From positions 25,445,706 to 25,509,705 of the forward strand of contig NC_053417.1 in the NCBI RefSeq assembly GCF_016859285.1: DNA of 64,000 nucleotides, read 5' to 3'. Both the position numbers and the translations under genes were made by a program. Below are positions 1-11,720 of the stretch, piece by piece (position 1 is the first letter of the stretch; each line of letters opens with the position of its first letter). Below the pieces are notes generated by a model. That model had not been told where the DNA came from. It was given only the letters and a program-made list of their open reading frames with translations, and searched no databases. The stretch comes from Xiphias gladius. Taxonomy: Eukaryota > Chordata > Actinopteri > Istiophoriformes > Xiphiidae.

Positions 1-3000
1 TCTCTCTCCCAAGTCTCACTCTCTTTTTGTCTTCCTCCTCTCCTCGCGACGTGGGCCTCCATTCCTGCTGTGACGGACTTCCTCTGCCACACAGTTTGTA
101 AGTACATCATTAGCCCATCACTCCTCTCTGTCTTCCTCCACATCCAGGGCAGTGTTGGTCCTGTTGACGTGAGCCCTCTTTAGCCACCACCTCCCTTCCC
201 TCACTGGGGAAGCGCATGGTGGGGACACGGCCGTCCCCGAGTGATCGGACCAGGTGGGGGGTCACCCCGGTAGGTAGAAACAGAAACGAGAGGCACAGGA
301 AGGGAAGACGCCGCATCCTGTTCAGCCTCGTCCATCACTCCTGCCCACAGGGAGACCCGCCAAGCCGCCTGTCAAACAGCCCTTTGGCCAATCTGTCTTA
401 AGATGTGACAGGGGACAGACAAAAGAGATGGAGATACTCCAGCCAGACAGCATCTATCACAATCTGTCCTCCAGACGCCTGATGTAGAGAGATGTAGCGA
501 CATATCGCTTCCCCATTCCCCTCAGTGGACACAAGCAGACATTTTTCGCTGGCCAGCTGTTGGACGGGCTTGTTGTACTACGATTAGCACAATTAGCGTC
601 GTAGCTCCTAAACACAAAAGGACCGTTCAAGCAGTGCGATAGCCTCAGCTTGTTCCTCTCTTGTGTTATCATTATATTGTTATTATAGACACAGAGCTAA
701 GCATCCATTTTTCTGAAAAATAAAGACCTAGTCTTGTCATTACAGCTGTTTTGAAGGTATTTCCAAATTCCTTAAAGACTCCTCAAAAATATTCCATCTG
801 CTGCACAATAAAAAAAGATTTTTAACCCGTGTTTTTGAAGTTGTGACTATTTCCTATCCAGTTGCCCGGAAATGAAACATCTCCTTGCTCTCACTGTACA
901 ACACATGTAAAATAATAAATATTATTTTGTAGGAAAATATAAAATAAGAGACAGTAACACTGATATAGACAAATGTAACTGATATATAGGTAATATAAAT
1001 TCAGCAAAGACATATGTCTGGCTTGAATCTTTCTTTGAATTAGGGAAATACTGTTGCAAGTTTAGAAACATGCAGCAAACACAATGTTTTTCCACTGTTG
1101 GAAGAGTCTTTGAGGGTTATTGAGATACCTTCAGAAAAGTGGTGAGTTTTGTTCAAAGACCTGGGTTTTTCGGTGATTGCCCGGTATTTTTCTGACAAAG
1201 GGATATTTAGTTCGCTTACTCAGAACAGTAGAAAACTTTCAGAAAGTTTTTGTCAAATATATATAAAATCAGAAATGTGTCAGCAAACACTCACCAGGTA
1301 TCATCTCTGTGTCATCAAGCGGCTTTGCAATTGGAGCTGATACGTTTTAGTGCTCACCAGCACATTGCAGGTTGGACTCATTGCTCATAGATCGGTTATT
1401 CCAATGAGTCAACAAATTCCTGTGCGTGTATTTTATTTTATTTTTTCATTTATTTATTTTTTTGGGAAATTCAGGCATTTATTAAATGGACAACAGAAAA
1501 TAAGAGGAGGGAGAGATGGCGAATGAAATACAACAATGTTCCTCATCAACAGGGGACAGTTCGGTTCAGGGACGGCGCTTTAACCTCTAAGTGTCCCAAC
1601 ATAACTTCATGTTTTATTGACATTATTTGAGCGAAGGTGGATTCTGTTTACAAAAGTAAAACAACGCAAGTATTAGCATAATGATGTAAAAGTTCTCAAT
1701 ATAGAGCAATGGCCCCTGTCAGGGTGTTATATTAATATACGTGAAATTTTGAATTATTTTTGATACATAAACTTGTGAGCAGGAATTTAATGTTGTAACT
1801 GGCTGAGGTAGAGATAGCTTCAACAACTTTATATGCTGCGGGGGTCGTTTAAGGTATAACAGTTCATCAAATGTTATAAAATGATTCACGTTTTATATGT
1901 AAAAGCTTCATCTGCAAAGTAACTATAGCTGTCAGATAAATGTAGTGGAGTAAAAAGTCCAGTATTTCTCCCTGAATTTTAGTGGAGTAGAAATATAAAG
2001 CAACAGAAAATGGAAATACTTATGTAAAGTGTAAGTACCTCAAAACTGTCTATGTACAGCCCTAAAATGGTGTTAGTCACATTTCGCTGATGAATATTAA
2101 TAAAAAATAACTCGTCCCTTAATGAACCCTGTTTTTTTTTTACAAACAAAGACTGACGTCAAAGAAAGATCTCATTGTACAACTGGTCTTAAAAATTATG
2201 TTGTACTTCACAACTCTACCAGCCCGAGTATGTCTTGAGTTTGTCTGACCAGAGGAACTCATAATAACTCAATTTACATTCCATATTACTGCTGTTGGAT
2301 GAAAAACCACTATCTCCACAACTAAGAAAAGAAGTTTTCCATCTTGTGCATATGCTCGTGAAAGGATTTTTTTCCCCCCTTACACTGCGTTTATTTAGTT
2401 ACAAAGACATAAAATAACAAAAACGGAGTCCAACGTTCATATGTAATTCTGAAATGGTTACTGTTGGGTTTGCTGTGTTAAAGGTCAGCCTCAGGAGGGG
2501 AGGGATGTGGTTACTTAGCCGACGTCTGCACCTACGCTCAGCTTTCACCTGTCGATAACCCGTAGTTATGCGGCTTAAAGTGTGTAGGGCAAACAGAGGA
2601 GATTACAGCTCTAGTCAGCAGGCAGGCCGACGTGGTTTGCGTGTGACACGAGTTTTCGGCTTCATAAATGTGTCTGTTATTTTAACATCTATGCACACTT
2701 TGAGTATCTTAGCATGTGGACATGTGGGTGTGGACATGCTGGGGGGGGCTGTGTTTCCCTCCTTGACATGTGCTGACAGTAGTGTCGTGATGTCTGGGCG
2801 GGTCTCCCCTCTGCGGGTCACACTAACATCATCAATCTTCCCCCCCGGTGACAGGCGGCCAGGCCCCCCAACTGTGGGCACAGTGCTGTGTTGTTTTGTA
2901 ATTAGGCTCCGTTAGATGGCAGGAAACCATCTCTCCGTCCTCTCTCTCTCTCTCTCTCACCATCCCTCCATCCGTCCACTCCCCTCTGTGCGCAGCTGGC

Positions 3001-3148
3001 CGCCCGCCCTCACGCAGCCAATAGGAAGCTGCCCTGCTCAGCTCAGACAACTTGTAATGATGCGACAGCAATTACCACACCTGATAGTAGTGCAGAACGC
3101 TGTAGTGGAAACTTTCTTTATGAATAACTCTTTCCTTGTTTCTCACAG
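1..3148 (+). other. Noncoding stretch upstream of the first visible sowah exon (probable intron)
   Basis: I find no convincing coding exon here. The exon at 3149 starts in the middle of an ankyrin repeat, in phase 0, so at least one earlier sowah exon must exist. This stretch is therefore most simply the preceding intron. Visible contents are an AT-rich tract (about 700-1340), the 3' part of an interspersed hAT-like repeat (about 1860-2045), a short TC run at about 2940-2960, and moderately GC-rich unique DNA at 2480-3060. A GTAAGT at 98 could be a donor, but every frame before it gives either a stop or no SOWAH-like sequence. Confidence 0.5.
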
Positions 3149-6100
3149 ACAGCCCTGCACTGGGCCGCCAAACATGGCAACGAGGACATGGCCACTCTAG
3201 TGGTTAAAGCTGGTGCCGATGTCAACACCAAATCAGTGAGTGCATTTTTTATTTTGTCATTGTTACGCAATGATTTTGAAGGGGCACTCCAGCTATATAG
3301 GTATTTCAACTGTGACTAAAAATGTGCATTTAAATACATTTCTACAACATAAGCATTTTTTTCTTCAAAGGAATAGTTTAAAATTTGGAAAATGCACCGA
3401 GGGATAGATGAGGAGATTGATGCCACTCTCATGTCTCACTGTTAAGTATTGCAGATCAGTAAATTAGGAGGGAAAAACAGATTTAGAAAAAAAAAAAAAA
3501 GGTCAAAATCAAAGCAGCAGAGGCCAAAAATATCCTGACTTTTAGTGCCTAATATGTGTCCAAAGTCTTGCTGGATCCTACTTTTCACATAATGCAAACC
3601 CAGTAGCATCTTTCATAGAGAGCCGGGGACTAGACATTACGTCCAGGCTAGCCTCTGTTCCACCAGCTTCTGTAACTCAAAGCAATCCATGACTGAACAT
3701 GACTTTTATCTGTCTTTTTGAAAGAAAAAAAAGTGGCGTTTACCGTCCATATTCACACATACACAGCAAAACTAATTTTTCAAGTTTGCAGTCGGTGAGA
3801 GAGAGAAAAGGAGCAAAATGAGGGAGGAAGGGGGAGATGCTGTTGAACCTCCATTCAGTCTCCTCCTGCTCTCTGTGGTCACCCATGCTGTGTTTTAAAT
3901 GCAGCCGAATTCACAGTATAGTTGTTCTTATTTACATTTTTTCCCCCCCCATTTCTGTTGTCAGGCAACGGGACAGGTATGAAAGCTCATTAGTGCTATC
4001 TTGACCGGTAGGCATTATAAAAATCAGTCGGATAAAATCATTATTTTTATGATCACGAGATCATCAGGCAAAATAAACAAAATTACAGATTAATGAAGGC
4101 AACATGGTCGACTTTTAAAATGACTGATGACAGAGAAGTTTAGAAGCAACTAATGGCTGTCATATTCAGATACAGCAAAAAAAAAAAAGCATCTGTTACC
4201 ACATCTGAATGAGCTGCTGTATTTATGTCTATAAGAAAACTCTAAAATAAACTATAAATGCGGCTGCTGAAGAACAGGCGGGTCCAGTTCTCATGCGTTT
4301 CCTGCGTAAAACCAAACCACTACGGAGCCAGATCGCAGTGACGGTACATACGGCGTTTGCTATTAGAAAAGTAAACCCTCATGAATTAAACGATTACTTT
4401 TGCGAGAACAAAAGTAGTTATGTATTAATGGGTATTAATAGATTTTGATTTTGTAATATCCTCATTCAAAACCTCATTTAAATTTTTAAAAAAAAATTTT
4501 CCTGGAGCAAAATCTTGAATTCCAAAGTTGGACCATGTCCGCCTGGTAAAATGCCCTCGTCCCGCGCACTACATGCACCCAGTTTGTACCACGGACTTTC
4601 CGTCAAATATTCAAAGTCTCAAACCTAACTATAAACGACCCTGGTGACATCATCGGGATGTCACCAGAATTTAGAAAGCTCCCTCCAGAGCACCTATACA
4701 ACCATTTTGACCTGCTGAGGAAAACGCATCATGACGAGTAAACTGAACTTTGTGTGTAAAATCAGTGGCGTGCCCCTTTAGCACTATGGCGCATGACATT
4801 TTTGCTTTTTCTATTTATTCATGTTAATCTTCTTTCTTGCAGCATGTGAGTATCCGGGCTTTTATCGGGCAGCGATCAGAATGTACAGTAAGTCGTCTTT
4901 TTTTTTTTTTTTTTTTTTTTGGACGACAGCAGGACGACAACATGGCTGCTGGTTTCTTCCGTTGTGCCCCTCAGTGATGTAACGTTCCCTAAGTGATCTC
5001 TATGAAGATCCAGCTGTGCAAATGGATTACAGCAGCACGTGTTGTCGGGCTGCAGGAGTGCTCCGCTAATAAATCATGTCATGTCACGTTAATTGTTTCC
5101 CAAAACAGTGCGTCTATGTGCCAGCGTGCACAGCTCTACAACTCTGCAATTTTCAGCGAATTACCAAGCAATTATGTTTTTATCATTATCTGGTGTTTCC
5201 ATAACCTCTGCTAATTTGTATACTTTTTTCCATGCTGTTTTCGTTGGCTGCGTTCGGGCCTGGGAAACTCCAGGGGGTAGGTACTAAACCCTTTCGGTAC
5301 TGTGCCACAGTTACTCCCCTCAACTCGGCACAATGTGAAATTGTAAATTTTAAGCCCCTCGGCCGTTTATGTGAAGGTGTGTTTGCATGCAAGGTTGCAT
5401 CACCAGTGCCCTCTAAAAGTAAATGCTTCAGAACTTCAGAATACACACATTTTTGGAATTTTCTTTATGCATGTTTCCTTTTGCTTTACTCTTGTTTTTT
5501 TTTTTCTTCTACAGGGGTATACACCTTTACACATTGCAGCCTTACATGGTCATCGGCATATTCTTGACCTGCTCATAGGGACATATGGTAAAACATTTTA
5601 CAACATCAAACCCTTGATGGCTTTTTTTTTTTTTCTTTTTTAATCTCTTTGATACATGATTTTACTTTGTAAAAGGCATCGGTCAGTTAAAGACTGACAG
5701 CTGGTTTCAATCTCATGTGGTTATTTCTGTTTACCTTCGGATTATGAGTTTTTCCTCACAGCTTTCCGTGTGAGGTCTCGGAGAGGTAGCTTACCTGCCG
5801 CCCTCCATGACCAGTCTCACTTTTCAGAGATTTATTTTCACTTTTACCAGGCGCCAAAGAAAACTTAAGGGACTACAGTGGCCATCTTGCCTGCCATTAT
5901 CTAAACATCAAAGAACCAGAGGGTCCAGAGGAAGACTGCGAGCTGCGTGAGTGCCTCATTCTTTTGCTACTGAACTGTAAATGATTAAATGGACAATAAT
6001 CAGTGTTTTATAACTTTGTTATAATTAATTACTCAGGCGTTCTTTCATTTTATTATGTTGTTTGTGTGTCTGTGTGTGTGTGTATATATATATAATTTTT

Positions 6101-7228
6101 TTTTCCCCCCTGAAATTCTTGTATTTTATGTGCACATTTAAAAGTTGTAACTCAAACATGCATTTTAAAGGGATGTGGTTTTGAAACGCGCTTTAGAAAC
6201 AAGGTTTACTCTCCTACTCAAGTAATATAGAGGAGAGCACTGTAGCATTTGCATGACGAGTTAGAGGCACTGTATGAAATGTTAGATAAAGTCTTTGAAT
6301 TGTATAGTCACTGTAATGACTGAAGTTTTCTGACTGAAGTAAAGACATTTGTTAAACAAAGTGAAAAACAATAGCCATTTTTCTTTACAGTCATAGTTCG
6401 GCATTTTGGGAAATACTTTTATTAATTTTCTTGTTGAAAGTTAGATGAGAAGATCAGTACCACTCTCATGCCTGTACCCCGAACACAGTGAAAAGACTGG
6501 TACTACGGTCACATGTGTCTGTTAGATACAAAGCCACCGCCAGCAGCTGGCAGGCCTAGCCCAACGCAAAGACTGGACGCAGCGGGAATCAGCTAGCCTG
6601 CCCAAAGGTAACAAAATCCACCAGCCAGCACCTCTAAAAGACAGCATTTAACACATTGTATGTGGTTTCTTTAATCTGTACAAAAGCCAGAGTGTAAAAA
6701 TAACACATTGCGGTGTCTGGCAACCCCCCCCCCCTTGTAAAACTACAACTTGTCGTTTTTACACTTCGGGTTTTGTACAAACAAGCAAGGCCTAACGTGT
6801 TAATTAGTGAGCTTTAGAGGTGCTGGCAGGCGGTATTTTTTACATTAGGACAGGAGTAACTGTGGCTAGCTGTAGCTAGCTGTAGCAGCATTTCACTTTT
6901 GTTATCTAGATTGTAAAAAGCCTAAAAACTGCTTTCTCAAAAATGGCCGGATCGCAGACAGAATCTCGGCCAATTCCGAGGTAACTTAGATGAGATTACA
7001 GCGGGGAATCGTGGCTGCTCCCGAATCACTTAACATTTGTTTCTTACGGCCCCAGCGTTTCAAGTCACTCAGGCCAGGGAGCGGAACAGGAACAGGAAGC
7101 TGGCATCGTTGTTCCACTCCAAGAAGAAGTGGGGCTCGGCAGAGGAGCTGGCTCCGATAGAGGAGGAGAGGACGGCGTCGCATCAGCTCGTCCTTCCTCC
7201 GTTCAGACCCAGAAAATTCTCCCGCTGA
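3149..7228 (+). CDS. sowah: Sosondowah (SOWAH) family ankyrin-repeat protein, 3' exons
   Basis: Exons read as 3149-3235, 5515-5587, 5851-5946 and 7056-7228 (stop TGA), all with AG/GT borders and compatible phases (0, 1, 1). They encode about 142 C-terminal residues. The first exon starts TALHWAAKHG and the second GYTPLHIAALHGH, two ankyrin repeats with the SOWAH-typical wording. Next come DYSGHLACHYL and a basic tail containing RNRKLASLFHSKKKWG. In known SOWAH proteins a large N-terminal region precedes the ankyrin pair; that part is not seen here. Cellular function is poorly known. The multi-exon structure matters, because mammalian SOWAHA-D are single-exon retrogene-like copies, whereas bilaterian Sowah linked to Irx genes has introns. 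The gene lies 8.8 kb upstream of irx7 in the same orientation. Which fish paralogue name applies cannot be decided. Micro-exons may be missing between 3235 and 5515. Confidence 0.82.
3236..5514 (+). other. sowah intron with repeat fragment and possible micro-exons
   Basis: This 2.3-kb intron interrupts the second ankyrin repeat. It holds a fragment of the foldback repeat family (from about 3368), a T-rich run at about 4897-4920, and two splice-flanked phase-0 mini-segments. The first is 3965-3976 (12 nt, codes ATGQ). The second starts at 4843 after a good acceptor and has donors at 4846 (3-nt exon, His) and 4888 (45-nt exon). Neither is proven to be spliced in. Confidence 0.5.
5947..7055 (+). 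other. Last sowah intron with foldback-type repeat
   Basis: The intron begins GTGAGT after phase-1 exon 5851-5946 and ends CCCAG at 7055. It carries a short TG/TA run (6063-6095), then a nearly full copy of the interspersed repeat that opens with a GTTCGGCATTTTGGGAAAT-like end (about 6390-6880). Confidence 0.55.
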
Positions 7229-9740
7229 GGAAAAGCAAGACACCGGGGACGATGACTGACTCTTACACACTCATCCTTACATCCACATTGACACACATAA
7301 TGTAAACCCCCAAGCATAAACCCTGGAAGTATTAATGCTCTATGTGTATATTTAGTACGTATACACACACACTGCCATTGACACTCACGCCATTCATACC
7401 GATGCTTATAGACACAGTCACACACGCTTGCTGATGCACCTACAAGCTCAATCCAAGCGCTGAACACGGATGCTTTAACTTTGAAGAGGAAGTGCGGCAG
7501 GTGACGCTATGCTTACACGTGTATTACCAGTATTTATGCCTACCATAGAAGTATTCCTTGAAGCCTTTCAGTTTTAATCCAAATGTCGCTAAATGTTACC
7601 TATGCCTTACAATTCAAAAATGAGCTCGGGCCACCGGGATTCCTTAAGCCTGCCTTTGACTTTGTTTGCGTCACAGTGAGCAGCTCTGACAAGAGGACAA
7701 GGGCCTGGAATGTAAAAGCTGTCCAGATCATCTGGGTTCATGTTTACCCTCAGTGAGTGAGTTAAAGGGTAGAGCTGGTGATATTCTGTATTTTTTTTTT
7801 TTTGTTACTGGCCTCAGATACCATGAGAAGACAAAAGGGGCAACGCTATGTTTGTCCGTCTCCAAAACGAGTTACAGGTATGGGGTTTCATTTTTTTTTT
7901 AAAAAGCGAAATAATTTCCTGAGACAGCCGGGCGCCGGAGTTTTTAGCAAGCGTCACTGAAGCAGGAGTACACAGTGTGTTTGCTGGGGCCTATTTTTAG
8001 CCACAGATTTGATGGATGTATGTTTGTGGGATCGACTCAAAATAAACTACGCCGCCCATGTGCATCATAATGAAGGAACACGTCTCCCAGTGCAACAGTG
8101 TGGCTCGGTGATGTGTTTTTAAGTTTTAGACAACAAAGGAGCCCGACGGCACAGAGTAATAAGATATGTCGGGCTCTGGATACACAGACAATAGTTGGTC
8201 ACTATTGTTATTCCACTGTTGGTTTTATTTATTTTTTTGTGTAGATATAGAATATCACCAGACGTATCCTTTAAACGATCACACCGGTTGGTTTCGTGTG
8301 TTATGGCCTGTTAAAAATCATGTGCACTCATGCCACAACCATTTTCCAAACCACACCACTAGTACTTAGATTGATCTCCCAGCGAACTACACAGCCACTG
8401 ATTCAGATTCATGTCGCTATGGTTTTTAAATCCATCTGCAGAGGAGACACTTAGGTGACCCATTTCGGTGAAAATGCTGTGTAGTTGATTAATGATTATG
8501 CGAATCAAAAATGACACTGTCATCTACTGCCGACGCAGTTTTAAGTTGGGCCTGTTTGAAAAGTCTACCTTGGTGATGCATTCAACTGCTAGCAGGAAAC
8601 TCGAGATTCAGCTGCTTTACAGGAAACATTATTACTTCACAGAAAGCATTCCTGTTTTTTTTTAGTTTTTTTTTTTAACCAAATGTGTTTTTGCCTATTG
8701 TGTTGTTTTTTTTTGTTTTTGTTTTTTTGGGGGGTGGGGTGGGGGGGGGGGGGTTCTGAGCAGGAATGCAATGCTGTTTGGCAGAGGAGTTAACTTTATT
8801 GAATTACGTCCACGAAGGCACCAGCAAGGAAACCAACTTGCAACTGAATTATTAGACACAATAACATGCTTTTTACAGACTAACAACTGATTAATCGATC
8901 AATGAAACAACCGATAAATAAACGTTGTGTTTAATTAGCTATTGCAAGCAAGATTTTATGCAAAGTACAGTGAAAGTAAAAGTGTAAAGTCTTACACTAC
9001 TTCATTTTCATGCTGTACTTTGAGGACTTGGGAGGTTGGAAATCAGAATGGTTAGCAGTAGTGCAAAGTGTTTGTGATTTGCAGTTAACGGGCTTAAACA
9101 GGAACGTTGGTGTTTCTTTGTATCAGAGCCAAGGAGAAATTTCCGAGCGAAGGAGGGAGGAAAAGTCAAGCAAACGCCGCATGAAAAAGGGCGTTTTTAT
9201 TTTTCATCACCACTGCAGACGTTACTACAAGGCTGGATCATTTTGTGTTTTACGCCAGTTAGTAGTACTTGTCGACCCTGCATGTCCGTCACAATAACCC
9301 TTTTGGTTATCGTCAGGCATTTCGTGGGTCGGATGTATCTTGCCTTGCCCTATGCTGTCGTGACTCAAGACTACCCGCTGATAGTAAATAACTTTTGAGT
9401 GACTGACCGACGTTGCTGCAGTTGGAGCACAGGCAATCTGGCTTTTTTTTCGCAGCTCTGTTACTGGATTAAGTTTCCTCTGAAAACCGATTGTATTTCA
9501 TTTTGTCTACCGCCCCCAGTGTGGCCGAGTGTGATTTTAACCTTTGCAATCGACATGTGCACTGTTGCTGTGCGATTCAGCGTCTTCATGATTATACCGC
9601 CGATTGGTTTTAAAAGGGCTTTTGTATTGTTCGTCATTTTTATTTGTTGTGGAAGATGCTCATCATGTAATCTAAAGAACCAGCCTCCATTACATCTTTT
9701 GCACAATATTTATACAATGAAGATATTTTGGTATTAAACT
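7229..9740 (+). other. Probable sowah 3' UTR and adjoining noncoding DNA
   Basis: No coding potential is seen after the stop at 7226-7228. Candidate polyadenylation signals are AATAAA at 8041-8046, followed by a TG-rich stretch, and ATTAAA at 9733-9738. Either could end the transcript. Homopolymer runs occur at 8660-8755. The short open frames here have no recognisable domains. Confidence 0.4.
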
Positions 9741-10473
9741 GTATTTTATAGCAAACTGTTCGCCTGTATTTTCTGCAGCTCGGACTGTTTTTTTTTTGGT
9801 GCCTGAATTGTTCACTTTGAACACAGTAATAAGCTGTTGTGTGTCTACTCCACTGTTAGACTGGATCTACGTGAAAACTCCCATCTCTGGACTGGAGTGG
9901 CTCGGCTGCTCACACCCCAGCTCTTTATACCAAACACAGAAGAACAACAACTTGCGATAATGCTTTTTTTTTTTTTTTTTTTTTTCCTCCCCCCTTTCTA
10001 TAGAATAACCAGAGTTTTTTTAAGCTGCCTTTGATCTTTCTTTAACTACCTGACTTTGTGGGCTACAGATGGAGTAAATATGGGCCCTGCTAACTCTCCA
10101 TACGGCTTTAGACCTTAATTCCTGATTAGCTGAAAAGGGCATCACTTGCTTTTGGGTCTTGGATATCACACAACACAGAGGGGAACAGAGGCAAGTGTTT
10201 TTGTGCTTCATTTTTGAAGCGGGGATGTTGGGGGGGGGGGATAAGAGGGAGTTTCTGTAATAGATACTTATCTTACTGCCCTCAAGCCCCTCAAACAAAG
10301 TCCCCCTCTGAGGAGATTATAACCCGGGGAGGGCACATTAACTCTAATCCGCTGCTTTGAGGCCTCGCACCCCCATACCACCCTCTGCCCCACTTATTTC
10401 ACCCCTTCTGTTGTTGGGGGGCTACCTTGTATCTAGTGCATGTATGAGCGGGGCCTGTAGCTACACACGAGGG

Positions 10474-10474
<1 letters not shown>

Positions 10475-10502
<28 letters not shown>
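10475..10502. repeat. (TG)n microsatellite
   Basis: About fourteen uninterrupted TG units, followed by a degenerate TG/G-rich tail to about 10545. Confidence 0.9.
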
Positions 10503-10506
<4 letters not shown>

Positions 10507-11439
10507 CACTCATGTATGTGTGTGTTTGTGGGGGGGGGGGTGGAGCGAGTGTTTCAATAGCAGGCTGACTCTAATGAAAAGCATTGAGGGGTGCATACTG
10601 CTGTGTAACTGATTCCTCTCTCTGAAGAGATTAGGCGCTACATTGTTGGTTCGGTTGCTCATTTCCATGAGAGCACAGCCTCCCACCAGCGGCTGCTTGG
10701 CTTTGTTATTTTGAGTTGGAAAACACGGAGCCCAATGTCCCTGGCTTCCTTGTTACCATTGTTTCACAAATAGGCCAAAATGTAGATGTCACGTCACAGA
10801 TGCCCAATAACCTCATTAGCTGCTCTCTGTGAGGCCATAGAGAGAAAATGATAGATGCATGCACTTCGGTTTCTAAATTAAACGCTACTCGTAAAACTTT
10901 GTTTTCAAAAAGAAAAAAAGAAAAATTGATGAAAGGTGTACAGTATGCAATCACTTTTCATTAAAGTTTCTTGTTCTCGATGAAGACATTGCTGGTGTTA
11001 AACTCAGATTAAACCCTACGCCAGCATCCTGGGCAGGAAAAAATGTGCACGGGGAAACTGAGGTGGAAAAACGGGGTCCAGCAAAATATAATATGATAAT
11101 ATTATGTATAGTATTAATAGGGTAGAAAGAAAAAAACCTGAATTTCATTAGAAAGATACCGTACATGTCAAGTCGAGTCAATGGTATTCATATGGCCCAG
11201 AATCACAAAATCACACATTTGCCTCAAAGGGCTTAACAACCGACAAAGATCAACAGAGGAAGGATACGGAATAAACCTAAAAAGCAAAATTACAATATGG
11301 GAAATCTTGAAAGAATTATTCATTAAACTTAGTTCTCGGGAACTGCTGGTGTAACTCTCAGAGATAATCCAAAGGGCAGTGTCCTGAGCGAGGGCCCTTC
11401 TGCTCTGCACATGTTCAGGAAAAGACCAGCAGCTGAGGT

Positions 11440-11720
11440 GGAGAACCGGGGTGCAGCGATCTAACGAGCACACCGTGGAGCTGCTCTGACCGAGCTCCGG
11501 CACACTGGGCCTGGCCTCTAGCTGAGGGATCCCGGGGTGCAGGCGCCCATCCCACCCACCGGGACCCGACACAGGGAAACACCGGCAGCGGCGGCGGCAG
11601 CGGCAGCTGTCGCGCCGGCCGTCACGACCCAACCAACGCCGCCTGTCACTCACCCAGTGGAGGGCCGTCAATCAGGCTGCACCCAGGAGGGAGCTGGGAG
11701 GCGGGCCACTGCCCGGCCCT
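11440..11720. other. CpG-rich block upstream of irx7
   Basis: This is a local GC- and CpG-rich island within AT-rich DNA, with a run of GCGGCGGCAGCGGCAGC-type triplets at about 11585-11610. Open frames cross it on both strands, but neither shows a known domain, and alanine or arginine runs are expected from the triplet repeat. It may be a promoter or CpG island of an unannotated transcript, or a regulatory element of the Iroquois locus. Confidence 0.4.

Noticed and set aside
60..97. Possible sowah exon ending TTT before GTAAGT at 98
   Set aside because: The needed frame has TGA at 71-73, and the other frames do not resemble the conserved residues that precede the ankyrin repeats.
2568..2915. 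115-codon + strand open frame before the first sowah exon
   Set aside because: It has none of the expected SOWAH sequence, and its end does not join the phase-0 acceptor at 3148 through any good donor.
11168..11671. 167-codon open frame on the - strand upstream of irx7
   Set aside because: It crosses the CpG-rich block and continues into AT-rich DNA with no domain. Arg/Cys-rich composition follows from the GC triplets.
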